Positions 1 through 9,191 are shown, counted from the stretch's first letter. The stretch is DNA of 15,445 bases from JAKFFN01 sp964444305 (GCA_964444305.1 CAYUGQ010000062.1:1-15445), one strand, 5' to 3'. Numbers and translations are program-made. The notes: generated by a model not told the origin, from the sequence alone.

Positions 1-1519
1 CAGAATCAGTACATCTGACTTGCAAGACTTCTTAACGGCGCAAACGTATAGACCTGAAATTACGCAGGCGAAAAGTCACATTCTCATCTTGAATAACTGC
101 TCTCTTCAGAGTGTGTGCACAAAACCGATTCAGCAAGGTAAGTCGCCTAAGTATGCTGAAAACGGCCTGAAATGTATTAAGCCTAAAAACACTAACGATA
201 TGCTGGTGTCCATTGATGATATTGATTGGATTGACCCGGCAACGAAAGACCAGATCCAAAAACAAAAGCTCACCTATGGTGACATTGTTATTACGCGCTC
301 TGGCTCTGGCACAATTGGGCGAGCTTCGATTTACTGCTATGAAGAAGAGGCATATACAAACGACCATCTTTTTGTAGTGCGCCCGGATAAAGCAGATAGC
401 CATTATATTTGTGCTTTCTTAAAAAGCTTTCATGGTCAACGTTTACTCGAGGCCGGCATATCTGGCTCTACCGGCCAGCTAAATTTATCAAATGAACATA
501 TCAAGTCTATCCCATTATTTAGGCCAGACGATAAAGCCCAAAAATACATCGGGGATAAAGTTCGCCAAGCCGAGCAACTTCGCGCGTGGGCGAAGCGGTT
601 GGAAGATGCTGTTTATCGCTATCACTCACAATTTATACCTGACCAAGAACACCTAGACTTCAACAAGAAGACTCGAATGGTGTCAGTAAAGCGAATGACT
701 GAACGACTCGATGCTCATTTTTATCCAGGTGTTGTTGAGCAATACTTAATTGCACACCCAGGTAAATTTGAAAGCGTCAGTGCTTTAACTAGCGCAATTT
801 ATAATGGACAAACTCAGCCAGAAAGCTATGAAGAATTTTGCGAACAAATAACAGTAGCGCATTTATCTGCATCATTTGTTAAAGGGCAGCCTCGCAAAGT
901 TAAAGCACCTGCTAAAAATAACAAATTTGTTAAACCTCACGACATTTTGATGTGTAATGCAGCGCATAATAAATCCTACATTGGTAGGGATTTAACCTAT
1001 GTCCACACAGATAAAGAACTGTTGCCGTCAACGGAAGTAATGACTATCCGTATAGATCGAGATCAAGTACCTGCATCGTATGTCAGAGCCTATCTGTTAA
1101 GCCGCTTAGGTTATGTGAAGATTCAATCAACAATAAGGGGGATCACTGCACATTCATATCCAGATGATGTGGCACTGTTGGATATATATATCCCGGAAGT
1201 CGAGCCAAGTAAGAAAGAAGAATGGTTCAAGCAGGATGATCTATTAGTACAAGCCGGTTTCGCTGTGGAGTTAGCCCAGCTGCTGACATCGAGTGCCAAA
1301 ACCCTAGTCGAAGCACTTATCGAAGGCCAACTCAACGAACAGCAACTAATCCAAGCTCAACAAGCCTTGGAAGATGGCGACAATAGCTTAGACCAAGCGA
1401 TTTTAAGCAAACTTAGCAGTGAAGGTTACGCCATTGAAGGCGCCAAACCGCTATTTAGCGATATTGATGAGCTATACCGTTTGCTGGAAAGCGTTGCTCA
1501 AACTGAGGCGGAGGAGTAA
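1..1519 (+). CDS. Type I restriction-modification specificity subunit (HsdS-like), 5' end open
   Basis: This subunit gives sequence specificity to an N6-adenine methyltransferase, and to a restriction complex if one is present. The layout is that of HsdS. A first target-recognition domain spans roughly residues 30-170 (numbered from the TTG at 20), with the typical turn GDIVITRSGSGTIGRAS (87-103) and closing segment STGQLNLSNEHIKSIPL (150-166). A charged helix at about 170-205 follows (GDKVRQAEQLRAW), then a second domain at about 230-395 closing with DDVALLDIYIPEV, and a C-terminal helix at about 405-450. The first possible start is TTG at 20, with no good Shine-Dalgarno sequence. The frame has no stop back to base 2, so the true start may lie outside the window and I treat it as 5'-partial. 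The partner methyltransferase should lie immediately upstream. The next gene begins 2 bases after the TAA. Confidence 0.85.
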   Translation, partial: RISTSDLQDFLTAQTYRPEITQAKSHILILNNCSLQSVCTKPIQQGKSPKYAENGLKCIKPKNTNDMLVSIDDIDWIDPATKDQIQKQKLTYGDIVITRSGSGTIGRASIYCYEEEAYTNDHLFVVRPDKADSHYICAFLKSFHGQRLLEAGISGSTGQLNLSNEHIKSIPLFRPDDKAQKYIGDKVRQAEQLRAWAKRLEDAVYRYHSQFIPDQEHLDFNKKTRMVSVKRMTERLDAHFYPGVVEQYLIAHPGKFESVSALTSAIYNGQTQPESYEEFCEQITVAHLSASFVKGQPRKVKAPAKNNKFVKPHDILMCNAAHNKSYIGRDLTYVHTDKELLPSTEVMTIRIDRDQVPASYVRAYLLSRLGYVKIQSTIRGITAHSYPDDVALLDIYIPEVEPSKKEEWFKQDDLLVQAGFAVELAQLLTSSAKTLVEALIEGQLNEQQLIQAQQALEDGDNSLDQAILSKLSSEGYAIEGAKPLFSDIDELYRLLESVAQTEAEE

Positions 1520-1521
1520 CC

Positions 1522-2874
1522 ATGGTGGCCGTTGATAAGGACAGCAACATGGCGAGTCACGCCCAAGCCAGTAGCCTGTTAAGCCATGAGGCAGCGCAAG
1601 GCTGTTGCCAACTGCTTAGCCAGCTTTGGGCAAACGGCGGCTTATCAGCCAATAAAACGGCCCCTTTGTTGAATGCCATCCCTGCGTTAAAAAATTTATT
1701 ACAGCCAATTGCGGCTGGTGCAGTTGGCGATACAGAAAATGATTTAAAAGATGAGAGCAACGTCTATTGCCTAAGCTCGCCTTTGCTCAATGAGTACAAC
1801 GAACTTAGCCAACTAGGCGAATGGCAATTAGCACTTCTGGGGTTAAACCCCGAGGTGCGAGCCCACTGGCTTAATTTAGCTGCTGCCCGCTGCCGTGAAG
1901 CCGGAGCCATGAGTGACTCGCAGGTGTTGGTTAAACTCATTCAACAATTGGGCAATGCCAGTGAGTGGGTGTTAGCGCAGTTGGAAAACACAAGTGTTAC
2001 TACCGGGGCTACGCCACAAATTGTGGCAGGCCCCTTGGCGCAATTAGAGCGAAACTTACTCGGCCACAGCCTAAACGATAACGCTGCTATACCGGCGTTA
2101 TGCCGCATTTTGCGTGCCTGTTTTACGCTGCACACCTTAAGTGAACAAACCGAAGCGCTGACGCCAATCCAACCTATCGATAACACCGCGAGACAGCTTG
2201 CCAGTAATTGGTGTAGCGGCCGTTTATTGGTACTGCCTGAGTCTTTATTGAGTGAATTCAACCACAAGCAGCCGATTAACCCCTCTCTCAAACCCCATGC
2301 GGATTGGCTGTTGGTATCGCAGCCAGTTAATGCTGAGGCCACCTACATTCAGCACTTGGCCCAGCAGCCCTGGTGGTTTTTATTAAGCCTAATCAGCTTT
2401 GTGCAAGACGCCTGGGCCGCTGAGCAACGTGGCGGCTTATTGCTGACCTTACCCGCTGGGCAAAACGCCTTTGCGCCGAGCCAAGTAAATGTTGTTGTGC
2501 AAGGCCTTGAAGGTGATGAAGTGCACTTGGGCAGCTTGGCCGAATTTTTAATTCTGTTGCTGGGTGCGTTGAATATTGCGCTTTACCCGGCACTCACCGA
2601 TAGCGCAGAAGGTATACAACAATTAAACCGTGGGCTTAGCCCAGTGATCGGTAATTTACTGGCCAAAAAAATTTGGAAGTTTCTAGAGGCAGGCCGAGGC
2701 GAACCCGGCCAGTACCGCATTCACCCCGAGTTTAGTGATGCCTGCTACAGCCTGCCGTTAGCGCCGCTGTTTGGCTACAAAAGCCAGCACCTACAGCAGG
2801 CCATTAAGCAATTAGCGCAAGCAAGCTATGCCAATCACAAACGCACCAGCGTGGCTAACAGAATACACAGTTAA
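1522..2874 (+). CDS. Uncharacterised 450-residue defence-operon protein
   Basis: I do not recognise the family. The protein is soluble and looks mostly helical, rich in Leu, Ala and Gln, with no signal peptide and no P-loop or nuclease motif that I can see. A hydrophobic stretch around residues 335-355 (LAEFLILLLGALNIALYPAL) is more likely a buried helix than a membrane span, because nothing else looks membrane-associated. The last 80 residues (KKIWKFLEAGRGEP, then YRIHPEF) could be a small winged-helix-like fold, but this is weak. The ATG at 1522 is chosen because GAGGAG ends 5 bases before it; ATG at 1549 is a weaker alternative. It sits 2 bases after the specificity subunit and 8 before the giant ATPase, so it is almost certainly co-translated and may be a structural or adaptor subunit of the same complex. 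Confidence 0.8.
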   Translation: MVAVDKDSNMASHAQASSLLSHEAAQGCCQLLSQLWANGGLSANKTAPLLNAIPALKNLLQPIAAGAVGDTENDLKDESNVYCLSSPLLNEYNELSQLGEWQLALLGLNPEVRAHWLNLAAARCREAGAMSDSQVLVKLIQQLGNASEWVLAQLENTSVTTGATPQIVAGPLAQLERNLLGHSLNDNAAIPALCRILRACFTLHTLSEQTEALTPIQPIDNTARQLASNWCSGRLLVLPESLLSEFNHKQPINPSLKPHADWLLVSQPVNAEATYIQHLAQQPWWFLLSLISFVQDAWAAEQRGGLLLTLPAGQNAFAPSQVNVVVQGLEGDEVHLGSLAEFLILLLGALNIALYPALTDSAEGIQQLNRGLSPVIGNLLAKKIWKFLEAGRGEPGQYRIHPEFSDACYSLPLAPLFGYKSQHLQQAIKQLAQASYANHKRTSVANRIHS

Positions 2875-2882
2875 GGGATTTC

Positions 2883-5800
2883 ATGATGAGTTTCGAATTA
2901 GATGATGCCGTCGTCGATAAGCTAGCCAAGCAACACCGCTGGGCAGCCACCGGTGTATCGGACTATCCACCGCGTGATCCATTGGTTGGCCAAAGCCGCT
3001 TTTTTAAGCGCTTTCAAACGTTTTTGCATACGGTAGACCATGACGACGATCGCTTTGCCCATGTGTTTGCGGTTGAAGCGGAATGGGGCCGTGGTAAATC
3101 TCGTTTAGGCCATGAATTAGTCGCGCAAATTAACGACTGCTCCAAAGGCTGGTTTGTGCGTGATGAGCAAGGCCAGTTGCACGATCAGGAGCTGTTTAAT
3201 AGCGAAGCGCAAGACAAATACCTAGCGTTGTATATTCGTTATTCGCAAGTGGCATCAGACTATCAAAACTCCGACAACTGGTTTGCTTTTGGTTTGTATC
3301 AAGCGCTATTGCCATTGGCGACCCAAGCTTTTGACGGCTCGATTCAAAGTGAAATTGCCAAACAAGCCTATGAGCGCTTAATGCCGTTTGGCTTCAATAG
3401 TGCACTATTGGCAGATGCACTCCAGCTGGATAAAAACCACAGCGAAGAAGATCTCTATACCGACCAAACCCTGGTGGTTGAATTGGTACAAGCCGCCTAC
3501 GAAGTACTCAAACGCTTTGGTGTGCAGTATATGTTGGTGGTGCTCGATGAGTTAGAAACCGTGGCCGAAGCGGCCACCTTTGGTTTGGAAGACGAGCAAG
3601 ACAAACGCCTCGATGGCCAAGCCATTCGCTTGATAGGTAAAGCCATTAAAGAAGAAGATCCGCGCCGTAAACTGCCTTGGTTACGTTATGTGGCGCTTTG
3701 CTCGCCACTGTTGGGCCAGCAATTGCGCGAGATTCAGTCGGTGGCGCGCCGTTTTGAATTGGTCGAGCTGGAACATAACGCCTTTGCCGATGTATCCGAC
3801 TACGTGGCTAGTCTACTAAAAGAAGGCAAACTGGCCTTTGATTACCCAGCCGGCTTGGTTGAAGCGGCCTACGCCATGAGTGGTGCTAACTTCGGTTGGT
3901 TTAACGTGGTGATGGCCAATGTCGATGCGGTGTTAAGCCAATATCAGCAGGCGGGCCGCAGTCTTGATGATGTGGGAAATTTGTTTGAAGCTGTGTTGGC
4001 AGGCTCTGGCCGTGTAGCCAAGCACGTATTGGATAAAGGCGCCATTGAAGGCATTCAAACCCGCGATCAAGCATTGTTAAGTCAGTGTCGCAGTTTGCTA
4101 TATGGCCAGTTACCTGTGCGTTTGGCAGAAGTAAACCAAGCCACTGAATTACTAAAACTTAAAAACGAAGACCAGGAGCCGATTGCGGCGCACTACCGTA
4201 AGCTCAGCATCGACCGCTTACAGTGTCGCCAAGCCTTAGAGCAAGCCAAATTCCGCCGCGATAAAGACGAATGGTATTACCCCGCGGTCGACCAAGCGCT
4301 CAGTTTGGATACCTTGTTGGATAACTTGCGTACCTTCTCTATTAAAGAGCAAGCGGCCAGTGGCGATAACAACGCAGTGCTATTGCCGCTGTCTAAAGGT
4401 GAATTCAAATACTTACTGAGCTTGTTGTACGACCATCCCGCCATTGAATTTGCCGCCGATGCCTTGTGGCATAAATTGGTGGGCGATACCGCCGAGTTAG
4501 ATAGTGTTGAGGCTACTCATATTGGCCCCAGTGTGGCGATGTTATTGCGCTTGGATTTGCGCTATCGCAGCGCGCAGCAAAACTCGTTGATATTTAAAGA
4601 CCCAAGTATGGGCGATGGCCACGAACAGGCCATGGCCGAGCTGGCTAAACAAAGCAGCCAAAAACCGATTATTAAAGCCCTAACCCGCGTTACCGGTTTT
4701 GTACGCTTGCTGGATAACAACTGGCGTTACGATGAAAGCCTGCTGGACAACAATGCCGGAACCGGTGACACACCGCTGGCCATATTAACCGAGCCCAAAG
4801 GCCGCCAAGGTGGCTTATTTACGTTGGAAGGTTTTAAGTTACACCCAGACGGCAAAGCCCTGTTTGCTTGGGTGAGCAACTTGAATGAGCTGCATAATCT
4901 ACACACCTTTGCCGCTGAATACAGTCGCCAGAATGGCCGCGTGCCCGTATTAGCGCTCACGGCATCCGCCCATTTAATGGAGCAGTACAGTCGCTTGGAT
5001 GACAACGACACATTGCGCGATGCCATACTGCTGCATTACGTCAACCCAAGTGAAGCCGACCAGTTAGAGCGCATTGGTTTGAGCTTGGCAGACTGCCAGC
5101 AACATGGCGTTACCTTAAATGCCGAAAGCTTTACTGCTAAGTTTAAAAACAAACTGCACGCGCTAAGCACCTTTGCTAACGATGCCATCCACAAATGGCG
5201 CCAGCGTTTACAACAGCGCGGTTTAGTTGCATGGCCACTAAAAGTGGATGGCAAGTTATCACCAAATGATCGCGATTTGTTATTTAAAGGTTGGTATCAG
5301 CTTGCTATTGCCCATCCTGAACTGAATGGCGTGTTGGATTTACAGCAACAACATGGCGTACCGGTGGATGAGCTCAGCGCCTTGCTCGACAAACTCAAAG
5401 TGCCCGGCAGTTATATGGCCAAAGGCTATGCCGCTGATGAACACGCAGGGCTATTTACTGAACTCAACAATGTTCAGCGCAGCCAGGCGAAGATCCCCCT
5501 GTTTTTAGCCCGCATTGCACACCCCAACAAACAGCAAAAATGGCAATTCGATGGCTTTAAACAGCAGTTTTATTTTGCCTATGTTGCGGAAACCAGTATT
5601 ACCGCTAGAGGCGTGTTTAGCGACTGGATGTGGTGGTGTGGCGAGCTGAATTTACTCACCTTAACCAATCCAACTGAAAAACAAGCCATTTGGGAAAGTT
5701 ACCCACGTTCTCGTTTAGAAAACGCCATCACTGAGGCACAGAACTGGTTTAGCGGCAATGGCATGGACAGTTACAAAGCCGACGTGGAAGTGATGAGCCG

Positions 5801-7172
5801 CGTATATGGTTATGGTCGCATTAATGAAGTCTTTGCACCGCTGGGTAAAAATCAACTGGGCTATGCCACAGTAGAGGCTAAAGAGCAGTTGGAAAAAGCA
5901 CAAACACTCTATGACGCACTTAAGAGAGAAGAAGAGCAGCTCGAAGATATCAACGACGCCAGTGATGCCCAGATTTTGGCTGGGCTCATTGATAAGCGAG
6001 CTGAAGTGTTGAATTTGGTTGCTAAAGTCAAACCGCTGAATAGCACTAAACCAACGCTGAAAGATGCGCACATTTTGGATTTGGAAGACAAAGGCACCTC
6101 GCTGTATCAGCGTGTAGAGCAAGCTTGTTTATTCGCTGAATTTGTCGAGCGCAGCGCTGAGCGTATCAACAACCGACTTGCCGATCTAATTAAGGACGTG
6201 GAAGCCGATTGCTCCACGCTCACTCATTTTCCGAAGACCCTCTACACCAACACGCTTCGCACCATTGGCCATATTCTAGACGGCGCATTAAAAGATGATT
6301 CAAGCAGTGCAACAGGGCAGAAGGAGCAACAGGCCGGTAGTGATACTTTATTGCATTACCTGCGCAAACTCGATTTAGGCAACGCCCAGAATAAGCTTTC
6401 GGCTTTAGCGCTGGAGGTGGGGTTAAACCTGCACAGTGAACAACAGTTGGGAATGGCGGAAATCCAGGGTCACATCCTCGCCAGCTATCGCAATTGCAAA
6501 GAGCGCTTTGAGAAGTTAGTGAATAACCTAGCTGAGCAAAACCAGCGAGCAAAGCAGTTACAACAACTACTTAGTAGTGCCACTGCTGAATATGAACACG
6601 CTGATGATGTTACTGAGCTACCCAAGCTGGTTATGAAACTACAACTGATTGACGATGCGATAGCGGATTTACCAAACGACGCCGAAAGTAAGCGCCAAAG
6701 CATGCAAGCCAGCTTACGCAATGGTCAATTTTCTGGGTTACGTGATGTGCCGGAAGAATTGCTCAAATCGGCTCGTGGGCAAGTGGCACCAATACAAGGC
6801 CAGCTGCTTCAGATTGAAGAACGCTTAAATCAAGTAAAACGTAGCGCCATCCAACAGGTAAATAACTGGTTGCCTGTGTTAAAGCCACTGTTAGCTTCAC
6901 AGCAGCAACCACTACCTGCTGAGTTAACAATAACCGACGTTGCCAAGTTAGGGGTAAGTGAGCTGGTAATGGTGTGTGAGAAAACCCTGTCAGATTGGCA
7001 ACGCCAAGGTGAAGCCATTCTACAAGGTACTGGGTTAACACTGGCGCAGTGGCAGCTGGTCTATCAGGCGCTAAGTCAAAATCTAGAGCCCGAGTTAACA
7101 CCTGAACAGCAACAAAGTTTGGTCGATAAAGGCATAGTAAAAATGCGCTTAACGTTTGCAACGGGGTTGTGA
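2883..7172 (+). CDS. Giant P-loop ATPase (1429 residues) with coiled-coil C-terminal half
   Basis: An ATP-hydrolysing protein, probably the central motor or sensor of the system. Residues 66-73 read AEWGRGKS, a Walker A motif of the KAP-like EWGxGKS kind with Ala where the first Gly is usual and Lys72 as the nucleotide lysine. Residues 216-225, YMLVVLDELE, are a good Walker B with Asp222 and Glu223. The remaining more than 1000 residues hold no motif I can name. Charged heptad-like stretches at about 998-1045 (KEQLEKAQTLYDALKREEEQ) and about 1210-1320 predict coiled coils. Size and N-terminal ATPase position are like BREX BrxC/PglY, but I claim resemblance of layout only. ATG ATG starts the gene 8 bases after the preceding stop; a GGGA just upstream serves as a modest ribosome site. 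The reading frame is intact over 4.3 kb, so the gene is under selection. Confidence 0.88.
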   Translation: MMSFELDDAVVDKLAKQHRWAATGVSDYPPRDPLVGQSRFFKRFQTFLHTVDHDDDRFAHVFAVEAEWGRGKSRLGHELVAQINDCSKGWFVRDEQGQLHDQELFNSEAQDKYLALYIRYSQVASDYQNSDNWFAFGLYQALLPLATQAFDGSIQSEIAKQAYERLMPFGFNSALLADALQLDKNHSEEDLYTDQTLVVELVQAAYEVLKRFGVQYMLVVLDELETVAEAATFGLEDEQDKRLDGQAIRLIGKAIKEEDPRRKLPWLRYVALCSPLLGQQLREIQSVARRFELVELEHNAFADVSDYVASLLKEGKLAFDYPAGLVEAAYAMSGANFGWFNVVMANVDAVLSQYQQAGRSLDDVGNLFEAVLAGSGRVAKHVLDKGAIEGIQTRDQALLSQCRSLLYGQLPVRLAEVNQATELLKLKNEDQEPIAAHYRKLSIDRLQCRQALEQAKFRRDKDEWYYPAVDQALSLDTLLDNLRTFSIKEQAASGDNNAVLLPLSKGEFKYLLSLLYDHPAIEFAADALWHKLVGDTAELDSVEATHIGPSVAMLLRLDLRYRSAQQNSLIFKDPSMGDGHEQAMAELAKQSSQKPIIKALTRVTGFVRLLDNNWRYDESLLDNNAGTGDTPLAILTEPKGRQGGLFTLEGFKLHPDGKALFAWVSNLNELHNLHTFAAEYSRQNGRVPVLALTASAHLMEQYSRLDDNDTLRDAILLHYVNPSEADQLERIGLSLADCQQHGVTLNAESFTAKFKNKLHALSTFANDAIHKWRQRLQQRGLVAWPLKVDGKLSPNDRDLLFKGWYQLAIAHPELNGVLDLQQQHGVPVDELSALLDKLKVPGSYMAKGYAADEHAGLFTELNNVQRSQAKIPLFLARIAHPNKQQKWQFDGFKQQFYFAYVAETSITARGVFSDWMWWCGELNLLTLTNPTEKQAIWESYPRSRLENAITEAQNWFSGNGMDSYKADVEVMSRVYGYGRINEVFAPLGKNQLGYATVEAKEQLEKAQTLYDALKREEEQLEDINDASDAQILAGLIDKRAEVLNLVAKVKPLNSTKPTLKDAHILDLEDKGTSLYQRVEQACLFAEFVERSAERINNRLADLIKDVEADCSTLTHFPKTLYTNTLRTIGHILDGALKDDSSSATGQKEQQAGSDTLLHYLRKLDLGNAQNKLSALALEVGLNLHSEQQLGMAEIQGHILASYRNCKERFEKLVNNLAEQNQRAKQLQQLLSSATAEYEHADDVTELPKLVMKLQLIDDAIADLPNDAESKRQSMQASLRNGQFSGLRDVPEELLKSARGQVAPIQGQLLQIEERLNQVKRSAIQQVNNWLPVLKPLLASQQQPLPAELTITDVAKLGVSELVMVCEKTLSDWQRQGEAILQGTGLTLAQWQLVYQALSQNLEPELTPEQQQSLVDKGIVKMRLTFATGL

Positions 7173-7182
7173 GGGTAATGCG

Positions 7183-8031
7183 ATGAGTTTTTACCTGTCA
7201 TCGGCATTGGCGAGTAATCGTAAAGGCCGGTTTTTACAAACCGTCGTGGGGGCTGTAGCGCTAGAATCGGACTGGCGAAGCGCTCCGCCTGACAGTGGCC
7301 TGCTAATGGTGCAAGCAGAAGAGCTGATTGAAAAAGACGCGTGCCAAAATTTGCACCAATGGGCCATGCAAGCTGGCTGTGCTGCTTTAATCATTGACCC
7401 CCAAAATGGGCAACTAGATAAGTTAGCACAGCTACCGTCAGCATTGGATTGGACAATTAGTCCCGCTACTTTAAGCGTTCAAGAGTCAGGGTTAACAGCG
7501 ATTCTTTCGAGCGAAACAAACCAAGCCATTGTTGGGTTTGCTGGTAGTGCAGATCACCGGCAGCATACGGCAGGCGCTGTGGTGCATACCCGTTATGTCC
7601 GAAAACACAGTAATAGTGGTTTGTTTGCTGTGACAACCTTGCCTTTATGGTCTTTAAATTTGCTCGACCATGCCGAGGTTTTAGTGAGCTGGCTAAATTG
7701 GTTTATTGACCATGCTGGCGTAGCAAACTCTATTGCTGACGAAAAAACTGAGTTGGCGGAATATTCACCTGACAAATACGATTTGGTTATTTTGTTATTG
7801 CTCTACGCTGGCAATGGAAGAAGCCTGGATAGAATTGTTGGCAATGACACGGTTAAGTTGCTGTTCGATTTGAATAGCCTTGATATCAACAAGCGTAGCG
7901 AAGTATTACAGCAGTGCGGCTTTATTAAAGGAGCGGATTTGACTGAAACCGGTAAATCGGCACTTCAATTGTCTCAATACTGGGCTTACGCGTCGCTACT
8001 TAGCGAGCAGTTAAATACAGGAGCGCTATGA
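7183..8031 (+). CDS. Uncharacterised 282-residue protein with possible winged-helix C-terminus
   Basis: No family recognised. The N-terminal 150 residues look alpha/beta (LLMVQAEELIEKDA, AALIIDPQNG) and recall small sensor or scaffold domains without a diagnostic motif. The last 90 residues, from YDLVILLLLYAGNGRSLDRI to GADLTETGKSAL, have the spacing of a winged helix: a run of helices, then a short wing ending in LTETGKS. The protein may therefore contact DNA or act as an adaptor. ATG at 7183 is preferred over the in-frame TTG at 7156 because GAGGG sits about 7 bases before it and the TTG start would overlap the ATPase gene. Its TGA overlaps the ATG of the NurA-like gene (ATGA), which implies translational coupling and a matched dose of the two proteins. 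Confidence 0.8.
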   Translation: MSFYLSSALASNRKGRFLQTVVGAVALESDWRSAPPDSGLLMVQAEELIEKDACQNLHQWAMQAGCAALIIDPQNGQLDKLAQLPSALDWTISPATLSVQESGLTAILSSETNQAIVGFAGSADHRQHTAGAVVHTRYVRKHSNSGLFAVTTLPLWSLNLLDHAEVLVSWLNWFIDHAGVANSIADEKTELAEYSPDKYDLVILLLLYAGNGRSLDRIVGNDTVKLLFDLNSLDINKRSEVLQQCGFIKGADLTETGKSALQLSQYWAYASLLSEQLNTGAL

Positions 8032-9191
8032 GCATGAATGAACATAAAACAATGAACTTAGCGCAGTCACTCGCCATTGATAGCCAGCTTCGTTTACCTG
8101 GTAGCGCCGGCCGTTTGCTCAAGCAAATCCGTGATATTGAGCAAGTGGCACCGCTATTTCGTGATGCTGGTTTAGTTAAGGCCGTCCCTAAGCCTACGGT
8201 GGTAAATTTACGAGTGGCGGGTATTGCGACAAAATCGTGCATAGATAAAGCCTTAGGCGGCTTTATCTATGCCAGTGCGGCAGTGCGAACGGATTTACTC
8301 ATTGACGATAACAAGGTCAGTACCGTAGGTGATGATTCTGTTTCTGAATTGGACGATATCGATTTTGAAGCACAGCGTAAGCGACTTGATTTGATTGAAA
8401 TTCGCCAATCTTATCAATTGGTTGAGAAAAAACTGTTAAGTCAAGAATCTTGCGATTTGATTTTAATGGATACGCCTCTGTTTTTAGCTCGCGATATGGC
8501 GCCACTGGATCGCAACGTGCGGCATAAACAGGAATACGATAAAACCAAACAAGTGATAGAGGCTTTCTGGCAAACCCATCGTTCAAAGCTGTTCCCCTGG
8601 AATAAAACCGGTGTGGTACTCGCCAGCATTCTGGCTGAGCGTTTTAGCGCGATTGTGAGCATTGCCAAACAAGATTTGCATACCGAGCAAGGGCGTAAGC
8701 AAATTTTAGCCTCAGATGGTTTTTCTAGTGACTTGATGCAAAGCCTTACCGGACTGGATGAAAGTTTGGTTGGTGTAGGTGACTTGCGATTTATTAATGG
8801 GATTTTGGGTAACTATTCGCGGACCATTGCCTTTCGATTTTCCGAGCAAGAAAGCCGAATAGAACCCAGTGTTGAGGCTAAACAAGGGCTTATTGGCTTT
8901 CACTTTCGCAGTGCGCGTGGTGGCCAAATAAAAATGGTGCAGTTGGCCGGGGACGAACCGGATTGGCTGAGCACTGATCTGGATTTAGTGGCATCACGCT
9001 TAATGGTGCTTGATATGCAAAACAAAGGTAATGCTATGCCCTTGCCACAATTACTCGGATATCAGCAACTTGGCATTTTACCTAAGTTTGCCAAGTTTTA
9101 TCGTCAAGGTTTGCATGGTGCACTTAAGAACAATGATATTGAGGCTGGCTGGTTAGCGGGCTTAGATGAGGGATTAAATAATGGCTTATAA
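8028..9191 (+). CDS. NurA-like nuclease candidate
   Basis: This is probably the nuclease partner of the HerA-type ATPase encoded next. NurA nucleases fold around a first acidic motif in a strand followed by a Gly-rich turn, and a second acidic strand-turn. The matching pieces here are AGIATKSCIDKALGGFIYAS (residues 64-83, Asp73) and DLILMDTPLFLARD (143-156, Asp148), with Glu124 in the helix between them. In known NurA the first motif usually reads DGS, which is not present here, so activity is uncertain. The length of 387 residues fits the family. The C-terminal PLPQLLGYQQLGIL stands where NurA has its last conserved segment. The start ATG overlaps the previous stop by 4 bases and has GGAG 5 bases upstream. 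The end overlaps the HerA start by 11 bases, and NurA-HerA adjacency is the classic arrangement. A perfect 14-bp hairpin lies over codons near Asp73. Confidence 0.62.
   Translation: MSMNEHKTMNLAQSLAIDSQLRLPGSAGRLLKQIRDIEQVAPLFRDAGLVKAVPKPTVVNLRVAGIATKSCIDKALGGFIYASAAVRTDLLIDDNKVSTVGDDSVSELDDIDFEAQRKRLDLIEIRQSYQLVEKKLLSQESCDLILMDTPLFLARDMAPLDRNVRHKQEYDKTKQVIEAFWQTHRSKLFPWNKTGVVLASILAERFSAIVSIAKQDLHTEQGRKQILASDGFSSDLMQSLTGLDESLVGVGDLRFINGILGNYSRTIAFRFSEQESRIEPSVEAKQGLIGFHFRSARGGQIKMVQLAGDEPDWLSTDLDLVASRLMVLDMQNKGNAMPLPQLLGYQQLGILPKFAKFYRQGLHGALKNNDIEAGWLAGLDEGLNNGL
8239..8272 (+). repeat. Perfect 14-bp inverted repeat with 6-base loop inside the NurA-like gene
   Basis: Arms GCATAGATAAAGCC (8239-8252) and GGCTTTATCTATGC (8259-8272) are exact reverse complements separated by TTAGGC. 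The structure lies wholly inside coding sequence, over the codons around Asp73 of the NurA-like protein. No U-run follows, so it does not look like an intrinsic terminator. It could slow ribosomes, be an RNase processing site in the operon mRNA, or be a chance consequence of the codons used. Confidence 0.85.

Noticed and set aside
3561..3577. 7-bp hairpin GTGGCCG-AAG-CGGCCAC in the ATPase gene
   Set aside because: Short, GC-rich and likely by chance within coding sequence just after Walker B.
5715..6122. Minus-strand open frame of 135 codons
   Set aside because: Lies entirely within the intact 1429-residue ATPase gene and its translation (Phe- and Ile-rich) looks like an antisense shadow.
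7156..7182. TTG start for the 282-residue protein
   Set aside because: It would overlap the ATPase gene by 17 bases without a ribosome site; ATG at 7183 has GAGGG at good spacing.
8239..8280. Intrinsic terminator at the NurA-like hairpin
   Set aside because: No T-run follows the stem and it lies mid-gene in a coupled operon.
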